Source: a virus. Taken from it: a stretch of DNA of 31,968 bases. Numbering within the stretch: position 1 is the first letter of the stretch; every line of letters starts with the position of its first letter. Location: positions 32,869 through 64,836 of IMG/VR virus record IMGVR_UViG_3300008261_000086; one strand, 5' to 3'. Position numbers and translations under genes: made by a program. The notes under the pieces were generated by a model. The model searched no databases, was not told where the DNA came from, and was given only the letters and a program-made list of their open reading frames with translations. Positions 1 through 8,130 of the stretch are shown in pieces.

Positions 1-1290
1 TACCTTGCCCCGCTCAAGTCGCCGGGACCTGGGTACGAGTACCTACAGGCAGTGGCCAAGGTGAATGCGCGGGTGAGTGAGGGTGTCGCTCACATTGGCT
101 CTGGCTGCTACATCGGCTCCGCAACTGGGGGCACCTACGCTACGGCTACTGTGGAGTTCTACCGGGACAACACGGTCTTTGGCGCGGTAACGCTGCTTAA
201 GGGCACTGTGGTAGGCACCTATGACGGCTACCTGTACCAAACGGTGGCAGATGTGGTGTTTGGCGCCTCGGACCTTGGACCTCATGCGGTACAGGTGCAG
301 GCACTGGCAAGGGGCTGGAACTGGAACAAGCCTGGGCCGGTCACCTCAAAGGCAGGCGAGGTGCTGCCGGGAAGTATTTCGCAGATAGTGGCGCCTGTGG
401 TGTCCTCATCGGGTGCGAACTTCGACCCGACCATGCAGGTGCGCCAAACGACTGATGCCGTGGGCGGCTCCTCGCCCATGCTGGACGGGTTGGGGCAGGA
501 CCGGGGCGCCTATCGGCGCATTACGCCTGCCACGGTGCGGCTGATTAGGAGCAATAACTGGCCTATCACCGTGCTGGCTGATTCGCGGCTCAAGACGGCA
601 GATGGCTTCATCTACCGCACGATTGATCCGGTGATCTTTGGTCAGGACGATCAAGGCCCTCGCACCGTGCGCGCAGTGCCGCTCATTCAAGGCACGCAGG
701 CAGAGATCGACTCGCATGGCCTGATTACCACTTTGACTGCGGGCATCGACATCATCCGATGGGGCACCACGACTCCAGACGTGTCCCTTGGGGTGGATGT
801 CAACGAGCGGACTCCCTACCTCAAGGAGTCGGATGACAGCTACCGCGCACGGATCGCCTTCCTGCCCGAAACGGTAACACCTACGGCACTGGCGCGACTG
901 GTCAACCAGATCATTGGGCAGGCGCTGCGAACGGCTAGTGAGACTTGGGCCTACCGCGAGGTCTGGGACATCCGCTACCAGACGGCCTACAGCGAGACCT
1001 ATACGGGCGCCTCACCGCTGAACTTCCCTGTCAACCAGACGTTCAACACGGCAGAGATCAACGTGGTGGTGCCTGACTACAGCAGCAACATCTTTGCCTA
1101 TGACTACGGGACGGATGTCCCCAATCCTGATCCCCTTTCCAACCGTTACCTGACCTCAAACGATCAGGGTCAGTTGGTCATTGCCCTGCCGACAATTCCC
1201 AATTTTGGTGCTATCTATCCCGGTCTGGCGTCCAGCCTAGAGCAGGCCAAACCCGCCGGGATCGACATCGCCTACATCCTCGTTCCGTAG
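1..1290 (+). CDS. Baseplate J-like phage tail protein (5' end outside window)
   Basis: The frame is open from the first base, so the start lies upstream; a GTG at 52 is internal. The product resembles gp47/baseplate J-like proteins, which form the baseplate wedge periphery in contractile tails. Supporting marks are the segment LGPHAVQVQALARGWNWN near the N-terminus, a GLGQDRG stretch, and ESDDSYRARIAFLPE, which matches the usual 'ESDExxRAR' region of the family. Two copies of one beta-rich unit are visible (bases about 148-315 and 532-693), sharing DG-Y/F-x-Y-x-T and VxFGxxDxGP. It is the first visible gene of a + strand structural run; the next gene starts 11 bases after its stop. The family call rests on motif memory, not a search. 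Confidence 0.72.
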   Translation, partial: YLAPLKSPGPGYEYLQAVAKVNARVSEGVAHIGSGCYIGSATGGTYATATVEFYRDNTVFGAVTLLKGTVVGTYDGYLYQTVADVVFGASDLGPHAVQVQALARGWNWNKPGPVTSKAGEVLPGSISQIVAPVVSSSGANFDPTMQVRQTTDAVGGSSPMLDGLGQDRGAYRRITPATVRLIRSNNWPITVLADSRLKTADGFIYRTIDPVIFGQDDQGPRTVRAVPLIQGTQAEIDSHGLITTLTAGIDIIRWGTTTPDVSLGVDVNERTPYLKESDDSYRARIAFLPETVTPTALARLVNQIIGQALRTASETWAYREVWDIRYQTAYSETYTGASPLNFPVNQTFNTAEINVVVPDYSSNIFAYDYGTDVPNPDPLSNRYLTSNDQGQLVIALPTIPNFGAIYPGLASSLEQAKPAGIDIAYILVP

Positions 1291-1301
1291 GAGCCGTCCG
1301 T

Positions 1302-2567
1302 ATGTCTAACAAGCCCTTTAACCAGCAGATTACCAATGCACTGGAGCGCCCCACCTCCAGCGGACTCAACTTGGGATTCGCCAACTACGACGTGCAGGCA
1401 CTTGCGCTGTCACTGCTGCAGTCTGGAATAGCAGCGCCTGGCCAAGGCACTGACGGTTTTGTTGGAGCCTCATTCTACGTTACCCAAGGACCTACGCCCA
1501 CGCAGGTGTATCTGGGACGGGGTGTGGGATTTGTGTCTGGCGCCTTTGCGCCCATCTCTAACATTGGTGGTATTGCTGGCGTAAATGACGCCTTTGACTA
1601 CAAGGCACTGTATACAGATGCGCGCACGCTTGATGTTGCACCGCTCTGTTCTGCTGGAAACATTCGCCGCGACTTGATTATGATCAAGCCGAAAACCACG
1701 TTGACCGATGTGGCCACTACTGACATCTACCAGCCCGGCGTCAACGCCTTTTCAGCACAGAACCGCTACCATACGCTGAGTCGCGACTTCACTAATGAGC
1801 CGCAGTACACGCTTCCCGCAGGTGGCGTGCCTACGGCTGACCAGTACCTCGTCTATAAGATGGGTATAGAGGTGCCTGCCGCATCGCCTAATGGGTTTTT
1901 GGATGCGCCGCTGCCTGTCGTAGATGCGGGATACTATGCTATTGCCGCAATCAACGTGGCAGATACACTCCCTGGCGCTGGTTATACGACGCTTGAGATC
2001 AACGATCTGCGTAAAATCCTTGCTCCTTTTGGCCTCGTATCATTCTCAGGTAAGGCTAAGCTAGGGAGCACTCCTTCTGGGCCGTCCTATCTCGTTGGCG
2101 ACCACCTATCCAATGTCACGCTTAACAGTATGCTGACTATGCCGGTCAGTATTGTCAAAGACAATGACAGCAATACGCAAAACAAGTATAAATTAATTAT
2201 TGTGCATGGCGGATCAGACTTGAGGGTGGGCGGTACGATTAATGTTCGCAATGATCTGCTTATTGATGCTGCAAACTTCTCATTAGGAGCGTCGGCAAGC
2301 ATTGTTGAGGTCTACAACGGCACCGCAACTGCCGCTACACAAGCGTTGCTACTGAATAGCGCACAAGCTTCACCAACTTTCCCGCTTGCAGTTGGACAAG
2401 GCGTTACGGTTGTAACCTTTGTGCTTGGTATGCCTGAGTATTACGCATCTTCGCCATATACGACCAAGATGCTTTGGAATACGACGCATCCAGTGTTTAG
2501 CCGTTCCGGTGGCACCTCGGTGCCGACAGTGGACGTAGACTTTAACCTGGCCATTACGTTTGTTTAA
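1302..2567 (+). CDS. Phage structural protein, probably tail/baseplate-associated
   Basis: A 421-residue protein that I do not recognise as a named family. The ATG follows a TAGGAG ribosome-binding site that overlaps the stop region of the preceding baseplate gene. The composition is rich in small residues and beta-formers, with no signal peptide or membrane segment, as expected for a virion protein. The N-terminal two thirds uses GC-rich codons like its neighbours, while the last third (about bases 2100-2500) is visibly more AT-rich, suggesting that the distal part was exchanged. Its place between a baseplate J-like protein and a tail fibre suggests a baseplate, fibre-connector or receptor-binding role. 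That is inference from position. Confidence 0.6.
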   Translation: MSNKPFNQQITNALERPTSSGLNLGFANYDVQALALSLLQSGIAAPGQGTDGFVGASFYVTQGPTPTQVYLGRGVGFVSGAFAPISNIGGIAGVNDAFDYKALYTDARTLDVAPLCSAGNIRRDLIMIKPKTTLTDVATTDIYQPGVNAFSAQNRYHTLSRDFTNEPQYTLPAGGVPTADQYLVYKMGIEVPAASPNGFLDAPLPVVDAGYYAIAAINVADTLPGAGYTTLEINDLRKILAPFGLVSFSGKAKLGSTPSGPSYLVGDHLSNVTLNSMLTMPVSIVKDNDSNTQNKYKLIIVHGGSDLRVGGTINVRNDLLIDAANFSLGASASIVEVYNGTATAATQALLLNSAQASPTFPLAVGQGVTVVTFVLGMPEYYASSPYTTKMLWNTTHPVFSRSGGTSVPTVDVDFNLAITFV

Positions 2568-2581
2568 GGAGCCGGTGACCT

Positions 2582-4441
2582 ATGCCCGTAACAGCACAAA
2601 TCGCAGTTAATGCAGTTCCCGGCTCCAATGACAATGTCCCGTTGGACGTGTCGGTGGCCTTGTCAAACGTGGACGACACGGGGGTCTCGACGTGGGAGTG
2701 GGCTCTCCTCACCCAGCCCACAGAGGGCAGCGGCCCTGCCGCAGCTTTGAGCAGCACCTCGGCAGCAGCGCCCACCTTTACCCCCAACCGCGAGGGCAGC
2801 TACCTCATTCGGTTGGTGGTGAACAAGGGACTGATAGACGAGGCCAGTGACCAAGTCATCGTAGCGGTGCGGGAACTTGAGACCGGCAACCGTGTTCCAG
2901 CCATCATGGAGACTACTGAAAACAGTGGCTCTACTGGTTGGGCAGGAACGGCAGTAAACGACATCCTGCGACGGGTGACGCGGCTGACTGATGGTGGCGC
3001 GTTTGTGTGCATCGCGGGCGAGAACCTGTCGCCTGGCGATGTCGTTCACATACGAGGACTGACGACCATTGCCAATGGGTTGCCAGGCCAGCGCCAAATT
3101 CCCACGATCAACAAGGCGCTGGCAACGGCCCTTGAGAACGTGGACGGGCCGATGGGCGTGCTGACCGGCAACAAGGAAGGACAGGCCCTTGCAGTTTCGA
3201 CGGGAGACTATTGCCGCGTCATGGTCATTGGCGTCATTCCCGCCTACACCATGGAAACGGGTGGCGTTGCGGGTGATCCGGTCTATGTGAGCAATAGCGG
3301 CAACCTGACGCTGACTCCTGGCACTTACATTCGTCAGGTTGGTGATGTCGCCAACGTGGTCGTGGACGGCACCTACGATTTGGCGATTGCAGCGGTCGCC
3401 AACTCCATCCCTCGGGGCAACGCGGGAGGTGACCTCAGTGGTGAGTACCCCAATCCCTCCGTGGCCAAGGTCCAAGGCGTGTTGGTCACTAGCGGCATCG
3501 GGCTTGTGGGGCAGGCACTGCGGTTGACCAGTGTGGGGGCCACCAATCTGGCCGATTGGGGCCCTATTGATCTTGCTGACAGCAACGCCACCACGGGATC
3601 GTTGAACGCAGGTCGCGGTGGCACGGGACAGTTTTCCTACGCAGTTGGCGACATCCTCTACGCCAGCGGAGTGACCACCCTTAGCAAGCGTACCATTGGC
3701 GCAAACGGCACCGTGCTCAAGAGTGACGGCAGCTTGCCTGATTGGGGCACTGTGGCGCTCTCAGAAACGACCGGGTCACTGGACGCCTCGCGCATTACCG
3801 GCACGCTGGGGGCTGGCTACGGGGGCACTGGGCAGAACACCTATACGGCAGGCAACATCCTCTATGCCTCTGGAGCTACGAGCCTAAGCAAGTTGGCACC
3901 TGGCACGACGAGCCAAGTGCTGCGGGGTGGCACAACCCCCTCTTGGGGAACTGTGCCGGCAGGCGCATTTGCGTCGGCTACTATTCCATACGATGCGATA
4001 CAATCACAGTACAGCGCAACTGTTGTTTCGGGAACGCTGCAAGTAGTGAATGTTGAGCCTGGTGCATACCAAACGCTGGCAAGCGTAACTCTGGCTACTG
4101 CCAAGCAAGGCTCAGTTATGTTTGCCATTATGCCGCACGATGATGGCACCACATTCTGGAATCGCGTTGAATGCATTGGAAACAACGTCAACTCAGAAGT
4201 TATTTTGAGATTTGTTGTAACAGGGCCCTCTGGGTATTCCAAAACATTTATTCACAAATACTCAATGCCAACGGCTTCAAATGAATTATCGGGATCAATT
4301 ACGTTTCCGACCTTATCGTTTTTTGCCACCGCTAACGGTTCGTATACAGTAACAGCAAGTGCGCGATTTTCGCCAACTATTCTGATAGGTAATGCGTATT
4401 GGTGGATTTCGGACTACCAACTTCTGATGTGGCAGGGCTAA
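2582..4441 (+). CDS. Tail fibre protein
   Basis: A 619-residue fibre with an AAGGAG ribosome-binding site. Residues about 1-100 look like an Ig/PKD-type beta domain. The middle contains GGDLSGEYPNPSV, a signature seen in many tail fibres. Residues about 338-460 hold two copies of a glycine-rich repeat (GGTGQ...ILYASG...LSK...W-G-T-V) typical of fibre shafts. The last about 155 residues (from about base 3970) are encoded by clearly AT-richer DNA with different codon use and probably form the receptor-binding tip. The protein should attach to the baseplate and recognise the host surface. It is followed 3 bases later by a small gene of the same operon. No chaperone or glycosidase motif is seen. 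Confidence 0.85.
   Translation: MPVTAQIAVNAVPGSNDNVPLDVSVALSNVDDTGVSTWEWALLTQPTEGSGPAAALSSTSAAAPTFTPNREGSYLIRLVVNKGLIDEASDQVIVAVRELETGNRVPAIMETTENSGSTGWAGTAVNDILRRVTRLTDGGAFVCIAGENLSPGDVVHIRGLTTIANGLPGQRQIPTINKALATALENVDGPMGVLTGNKEGQALAVSTGDYCRVMVIGVIPAYTMETGGVAGDPVYVSNSGNLTLTPGTYIRQVGDVANVVVDGTYDLAIAAVANSIPRGNAGGDLSGEYPNPSVAKVQGVLVTSGIGLVGQALRLTSVGATNLADWGPIDLADSNATTGSLNAGRGGTGQFSYAVGDILYASGVTTLSKRTIGANGTVLKSDGSLPDWGTVALSETTGSLDASRITGTLGAGYGGTGQNTYTAGNILYASGATSLSKLAPGTTSQVLRGGTTPSWGTVPAGAFASATIPYDAIQSQYSATVVSGTLQVVNVEPGAYQTLASVTLATAKQGSVMFAIMPHDDGTTFWNRVECIGNNVNSEVILRFVVTGPSGYSKTFIHKYSMPTASNELSGSITFPTLSFFATANGSYTVTASARFSPTILIGNAYWWISDYQLLMWQG
3597..3963 (+). repeat. Tandem shaft repeat inside the tail fibre gene
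   Basis: Two imperfect copies, offset by about 204 bases, each encode GGTGQ-x(9)-ILYASG-x(3)-LSK and end in W-G-T-V. The repetition is clear at protein level and partial at DNA level. Confidence 0.75.
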
Positions 4442-4444
4442 CCC

Positions 4445-4840
4445 ATGGCAGTCATCTACCTAACAGGTGTGTACGAGGACGGGACGACGCCCCGGGCTGC
4501 GTGGGTGCCAGAGAACCCACGGCAGGAGTTGTCCGTCATCCAAGCCACCAGCAACCAGATCATCATCCAAGTGACCAACCCCGGCGGGGTGCCGGTGGCT
4601 GCACTGGGTGAACTGATCCTCACGGTCAAGCAAAAGCCACAGGACGAGCCCGCACTGGCCCGCATTGTGGGTACTTGGACGCCCATGCTGGGGGCGGGGA
4701 CTGCTCTGTTCTCTTGGGCGCGCTTGACCATGGACGGCAGTCCTTGGGGGCGGTACGTCTACGATGTCAAGTGGGCAAATGGTTCAGAAGTGAACGTTGT
4801 CATTCCGGCAAGTCCCTTTCGGCTGTCGCCAGCGGTTTAG
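4445..4840 (+). CDS. Small phage structural protein, possible fibre-associated
   Basis: A 131-residue protein starting 3 bases after the fibre stop, with a GGCAGGG ribosome-binding site about 7 bases upstream. It has no membrane segment. Alternating hydrophobic strands (for example ELSVIQ, QIIIQVTN, ELILTVKQK) suggest a beta-sandwich. The position directly after the fibre suggests a fibre cap, assembly factor or accessory baseplate protein. I do not recognise a family. Confidence 0.6.
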   Translation: MAVIYLTGVYEDGTTPRAAWVPENPRQELSVIQATSNQIIIQVTNPGGVPVAALGELILTVKQKPQDEPALARIVGTWTPMLGAGTALFSWARLTMDGSPWGRYVYDVKWANGSEVNVVIPASPFRLSPAV

Positions 4841-4888
4841 GGGTGGGTGTGGTAAAAAGGACGTAGGTACTTCGACAGGGGACAAGGG

Positions 4889-5242
4889 ATGCCATCCGCA
4901 GATTCCACAGCGTTGCTGATTGCCATGGCCAGCGGCGCGAGTTGGCTCGTTTCGCTGATCTTTGCTGTCATCAAGGGCCGCGATTGGATTGAGAAGACTG
5001 CCTTGGCGGCGCTCAAGAGTGAGTCGGGGCGCAAGGCAGTGATGGCCATGAACAAGGACCATCTCGACGTGAAGTTGGACGGCATTACGGAGCGGATCAA
5101 CGCCCTTGGAACAACCATTAACACTATGAGCAACAAGCTGGAGCGTCGGCTGGACAAGCTGGACGCAGACATGCAGGCGATGCACGTTCGGGTGACGCTG
5201 TTGGAGCAGCGTGGCCCCATCCGTGAACGGGAGACTGACTAA
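4889..5242 (+). CDS. Small membrane protein with coiled coil, holin/XhlA-like candidate
   Basis: A 117-residue protein. Residues about 8-28 form one hydrophobic segment (SGASWLVSLIFAVI), followed by a basic turn and a long amphipathic helix at residues about 60-110 with regular leucine/methionine spacing (coiled coil). One N-terminal membrane segment plus a coiled coil recalls XhlA-type lysis accessory proteins, although in XhlA the membrane segment is C-terminal. It could also be a tail-associated membrane protein. Its stop overlaps the next start by one base (TAATG), so the two are likely translated together. No endolysin lies in the window, so a lysis role is not confirmed. Confidence 0.55.
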   Translation: MPSADSTALLIAMASGASWLVSLIFAVIKGRDWIEKTALAALKSESGRKAVMAMNKDHLDVKLDGITERINALGTTINTMSNKLERRLDKLDADMQAMHVRVTLLEQRGPIRERETD

Positions 5243-5520
5243 TGGCAAATTACAGCAAGGTTGTGTCGGTGGCGGCAGGCTCTTACGCCACCAACCCGGA
5301 CGTGGTCATTCCCTTTGTGCCCAAGCGCATTCGGGTGATGAACATGGACGCAGCAGCAATGGCCTATGTGTCTCTGGATGGCCACCAGGACGACGTGGCG
5401 CTGCTGAATGACGTTAAGAGCCCGTCCTCTAGCCACGAATGGTCATGGCAGATTTGTCAAAAGGTCTGGCTGCGGACCGGCGGCGCCGCCGTGTCTGTCC
5501 AGATCGTGGCAGAGGCTTAA
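5242..5520 (+). CDS. Small beta-rich phage protein, unknown function
   Basis: A 92-residue protein coupled to the upstream gene by a TAATG overlap. Predominantly beta with aromatic and valine-rich strands, no cysteine pair motif and no membrane segment. The context suggests a small virion component. I do not recognise the family. Confidence 0.55.
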   Translation: MANYSKVVSVAAGSYATNPDVVIPFVPKRIRVMNMDAAAMAYVSLDGHQDDVALLNDVKSPSSSHEWSWQICQKVWLRTGGAAVSVQIVAEA

Positions 5521-5556
5521 CCGATGGTGCTTAACACCATCCTTCCGGGGAATCCC

Positions 5557-5805
5557 ATGCAATTCGATCTTCACAAGATGCTGGAACTGGCTGGCGCATT
5601 GGTGCCGCTGTTTTCGGCTATCGGTTCGTTCTTTAACCACATCGTGCGCCAGCAGACCGCAGAGGGCAAGCAGCCTCCTGCCGCCCTGCTCGGTGCCAAT
5701 GCCGTGGTGAACGCTGTGGCCCTCAACGTGGACAAGGCTGTCCAGATGGGCTCCATGTTCAAGGCTGTGGTTTCGCAGCCCAAGGACGAGCCGAAGGCTG
5801 AGTAA
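5557..5805 (+). CDS. Small phage protein with hydrophobic helix, unknown function
   Basis: An 82-residue product if it begins at the ATG at 5557, preceded by GGGGAA. An in-frame ATG at 5524 with AGAGG upstream would add 11 residues; I prefer 5557 because the added segment is proline-containing and atypical. Residues about 5-25 (KMLELAGALVPLFSAIGSFF) form a moderately hydrophobic helix, and the C-terminus is charged. It could be a small membrane-associated or virion protein. It is the last gene before a strong terminator. Confidence 0.5.
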   Translation: MQFDLHKMLELAGALVPLFSAIGSFFNHIVRQQTAEGKQPPAALLGANAVVNAVALNVDKAVQMGSMFKAVVSQPKDEPKAE

Positions 5806-5853
5806 GCCTATCGGTAGAGTTCCATAGACAGAACAGTTCAATTGTGTAAAGAG

Positions 5854-5894
5854 GCCACAAGGCCCGCAACTGGCGGAACCTTGTGGCCCTTTTC
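5854..5894 (+). terminator. Rho-independent terminator after the structural genes
   Basis: A perfect 9-base stem (GGCCACAAG at 5854-5862 with CTTGTGGCC at 5880-5888) encloses a smaller CCGC/GCGG stem and is followed by CCTTTTC. It ends the structural operon 16 bases before the next start. Confidence 0.85.
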
Positions 5895-5910
5895 ATAGGT
5901 GGAGTGCTGG

Positions 5911-6849
5911 ATGTCTGGAGCGACGACTCAGCAGTGTAAGTCTTGTGGCGAGAAAAAGCCGGCAAACTACATTCACTTTCGCAGTAACGCTAACTCTCCC
6001 AGTGGGCTACGCGCCGACTGTAGGCCCTGTGAACTTCGCAAGCAGGCTGCACGGCGAGAGGAACAGAAAAAGCATCGGCACAACCGGACGCTGTTTGTCA
6101 TCTCCGACATCCACTTCCCGGAGCATGATCGTGCTGTGTGGGTCACCATTCTGGAACTGCTCAAGGACGTGAGGCCCTCGGAGATCGTGCTGTTGGGTGA
6201 CTTCCTTGAGATGTCCTCAGTGAGCCAGCACGGTGGGGCGGAACTAGAGAAACTGACGGAGGATTTTGAGGCAGGCAAGAGCGCCTTGAGGCAGCTACGC
6301 GAGGTGGTGGGCGAGGGCTGTCGCATGACCTACCTAGAGGGCAACCATGAGAGCCGGTTGACTCGGTTCCTCATGTCCAAGGCCCCCTCCCTGCGCGATA
6401 GCTTGTCGTTCCAGGTGGGGCTGGAGTTGGACAAGTTGGGCGTTGAGTGGGTGCCTGAGTACAAGCAGCCTGTCGTGCGTGGCGACCTCGACCTAACACA
6501 TGGGCACCAAGACCTGCGGGAGCGCCCCAGCAAGTTCCATTCGGGCAAGATGGCAGAGGTCTACGGCAGGCCGGAGCGCACGGTCCTGTACGGCCACACC
6601 CACAAGCCACAGGTCTTTACGCGCCCCACGGTGGGGGGGCACGCCACCGCTATCGGTCTGGGCTGTGCTCGCACGCTCACCCCTGGCTGGCTGCATGGAG
6701 CGCAGGCAGGATGGGTGCATCAGGTGGCGGTGGTGTACTTGAGCGATGCGGGGAGGAGCTATGTCTACCCCATCACCCTGCGCCATGGCCAGACGGTGTG
6801 GAACGGCAAGCTCTATGGAGCACGCGAGCAAAAAGAAACGGCGCCCTGA
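5911..6849 (+). CDS. Metallophosphoesterase with N-terminal zinc ribbon
   Basis: A calcineurin-like phosphoesterase of 312 residues. The two-metal motifs are complete: D66-I-H68, G96-D97, G144-N-H-E147, H197/H199 in THGH and G228-H-T-H231. These enzymes hydrolyse phosphomono- or diester bonds; the substrate here is unknown. Residues 9-40 form a CxxC...CxxC zinc ribbon (C9, C12, C37, C40) of the kind found next to phage endonuclease VII/HNH domains, followed by a basic linker. That fusion suggests a nucleic-acid substrate. I chose the ATG at 5911 because GGAG sits 6 bases upstream; a GTG at 5899 lacks a good site. It lies between two terminators, so it may be transcribed separately. A sequence-based family assignment beyond the superfamily is not possible. 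Confidence 0.85.
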   Translation: MSGATTQQCKSCGEKKPANYIHFRSNANSPSGLRADCRPCELRKQAARREEQKKHRHNRTLFVISDIHFPEHDRAVWVTILELLKDVRPSEIVLLGDFLEMSSVSQHGGAELEKLTEDFEAGKSALRQLREVVGEGCRMTYLEGNHESRLTRFLMSKAPSLRDSLSFQVGLELDKLGVEWVPEYKQPVVRGDLDLTHGHQDLRERPSKFHSGKMAEVYGRPERTVLYGHTHKPQVFTRPTVGGHATAIGLGCARTLTPGWLHGAQAGWVHQVAVVYLSDAGRSYVYPITLRHGQTVWNGKLYGAREQKETAP

Positions 6850-6863
6850 CACGACATCAGGGC
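6828..6863 (-). terminator. Terminator of the - strand operon
   Basis: Read on the - strand: stem GCCCTGA (6857-6863) and TCAGGGC (6843-6849) with a 7-base loop, followed by GCCGTTTCTTTTTGC. The T-tract lies in the coding end of the + strand phosphoesterase, and the stem includes that gene's stop codon. Confidence 0.75.
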
Positions 6864-6879
6864 ACCGTCAACAAGTGCT

Positions 6880-6915
6880 GCCACATGGATGGGACGTGGC
6901 TACTTTTTCTTCTTC
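6880..6915 (+). terminator. Terminator of the + strand phosphoesterase gene
   Basis: Stem GCCAC (6880-6884) with GTGGC (6896-6900), followed by TACTTTTTCTTCTTCT. The stem is short. The T-rich tract is the antisense of the lysine-rich C-terminus of the - strand gene beginning at 7208. Confidence 0.6.
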
Positions 6916-7208
6916 TCGCGCTCTAGCTTGTTGACTTGGGCGTTGGCCCACTTCTGGCCTGCGGTTCCACCCCAGAGGCCCCACGCAATAGAGGCAGCGG
7001 AGGTCTTGTCGCTCTTGGGATCGACGCTGTGGCGGGCGAAGAACGACTTCATCCTCTTGAGGGTTTCGGGGGAGATGCCCTTGCCGGCAGCAAGGTCACG
7101 GGCGCGGGCAACCCCAACCTCAGTGCCTCCACGGCCATGCTCTCGGCGGCGCTCAAGGGCGTTCTTGGCAATCTGACGAACGGTAGCGGGGGGTTTGGGA
7201 TTAGGCAT
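6900..7208 (-). CDS. Small basic phage protein with WGLWGGxAGxxWA motif
   Basis: A 102-residue basic protein. The stretch KRMKSFFARH...D...SIAWGLWGGTAGQKWA matches a module I know from many phage proteins (R-M-x-x-F/Y-F-x-R-H ... WxxWGGxAGxxWA), whose biochemical role is not established. The protein ends in EREKKKK. It overlaps the cytosine methyltransferase by 8 bases and is the last gene of the long - strand operon. It may be DNA-binding because of its charge; that is inference. Confidence 0.7.
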   Translation of the reverse strand: MPNPKPPATVRQIAKNALERRREHGRGGTEVGVARARDLAAGKGISPETLKRMKSFFARHSVDPKSDKTSAASIAWGLWGGTAGQKWANAQVNKLEREKKKK

Positions 7209-8130
7209 CGGTGGTCTCCTTTGGCGCTAAGGTAGCAGCAACTCGGCGGGCAAGCCACTCGGCTACGTTGACCGTCACCGCGTTGCCCAACTGCTTGTAG
7301 CGGTGCCGGTTTGCCTGTTGATCTGTCCAGCCACGGGGAAACCCCTGTAGTGCCTCAAATTCTTCTGGCAACAACCTGCGAATGCCGTTGTCGAGAACAG
7401 GCACAAACCAAGGGCAACCGTTGTTGACGTGCTGGTCCTCCAGCCCATGCTTGAGGCCAAACTGCGTGTCCAGCGTAGCCACTACGTCTGCTGGCCAGCG
7501 ACCTTTCGTAGCATGCGCTCCAACTCTGGAATGAGCCGTGCTCCCCGCTTTTCGGCCCTTCTCAGGATTCCTTGGCAGGCTTTCGGGCTCAAAGAGTACT
7601 GACTCGGCGCGTTCGCCTCTAAAATCTGCTGCAAGGAACACACGTTTGCGGCGTTGGGCGACATTGAAGAACTGCGAGTCCAGAACACGCCAGCAGATGT
7701 CCACCGCCCCGATGTCTGCCAGCGAGTGCAGGACGGCTTCAAAGTCACGCCCTCCGTTGCTGGTGAAGACTCCAGTGACGTTTTCCCAAATGGCAAAGTC
7801 AGGTTTTCCATAGGCTTCCCTGAGTTCCTTGATGATGCGTACAGCCTCAAAGAACAAGCCACTACGCGCACCAGCAAGGCCCGCTCGCTTACCCGAAAGG
7901 CTCATGTCCTGGCACGGGGAGCCGTAAACCACCACGTCTACTGGCTTTAGGTTGTGTGCTCCAACAGCACAAACATCCCCATGCAGTTGTGCATGGGGAA
8001 ACCAGCGCCGCAGGACGGCTTGGGCGTGTGGATCAATTTCGCACTGCCAGACCGTTTGGAAGCCCGCTCGCTCAAACCCAAGGTCGACCCCGCCGATGCC
8101 GGCGAACAGGCTACCCAAGGTCATGCTCAC
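7201..8130 (-). CDS. DNA (cytosine-5) methyltransferase
   Basis: A 309-residue C5-cytosine methyltransferase with all key motifs in order: I (FAGIGG, residues 9-14), IV with the catalytic cysteine (GSPCQ, C73), VI (ENV, 116-118), VIII (QRRKRVF, 159-165), IX and X (QLGNAV). It transfers a methyl group from S-adenosylmethionine to C5 of cytosine in a specific DNA site, which the short recognition region does not reveal. No restriction enzyme gene is nearby, so it is likely an orphan protecting phage DNA from host restriction. It starts at GTG with GGGAG 8 bases upstream; the GTGA overlap with the resolvase stop supports this. A later ATG at 8124 is possible. Confidence 0.95.
   Translation of the reverse strand: MSMTLGSLFAGIGGVDLGFERAGFQTVWQCEIDPHAQAVLRRWFPHAQLHGDVCAVGAHNLKPVDVVVYGSPCQDMSLSGKRAGLAGARSGLFFEAVRIIKELREAYGKPDFAIWENVTGVFTSNGGRDFEAVLHSLADIGAVDICWRVLDSQFFNVAQRRKRVFLAADFRGERAESVLFEPESLPRNPEKGRKAGSTAHSRVGAHATKGRWPADVVATLDTQFGLKHGLEDQHVNNGCPWFVPVLDNGIRRLLPEEFEALQGFPRGWTDQQANRHRYKQLGNAVTVNVAEWLARRVAATLAPKETTDA

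Noticed and set aside
2663-3475. 270-codon open frame opposite the tail fibre
   Set aside because: It mirrors the fibre frame in GC-rich DNA, has no ribosome-binding site or recognisable domain, and the + strand gene is clear.
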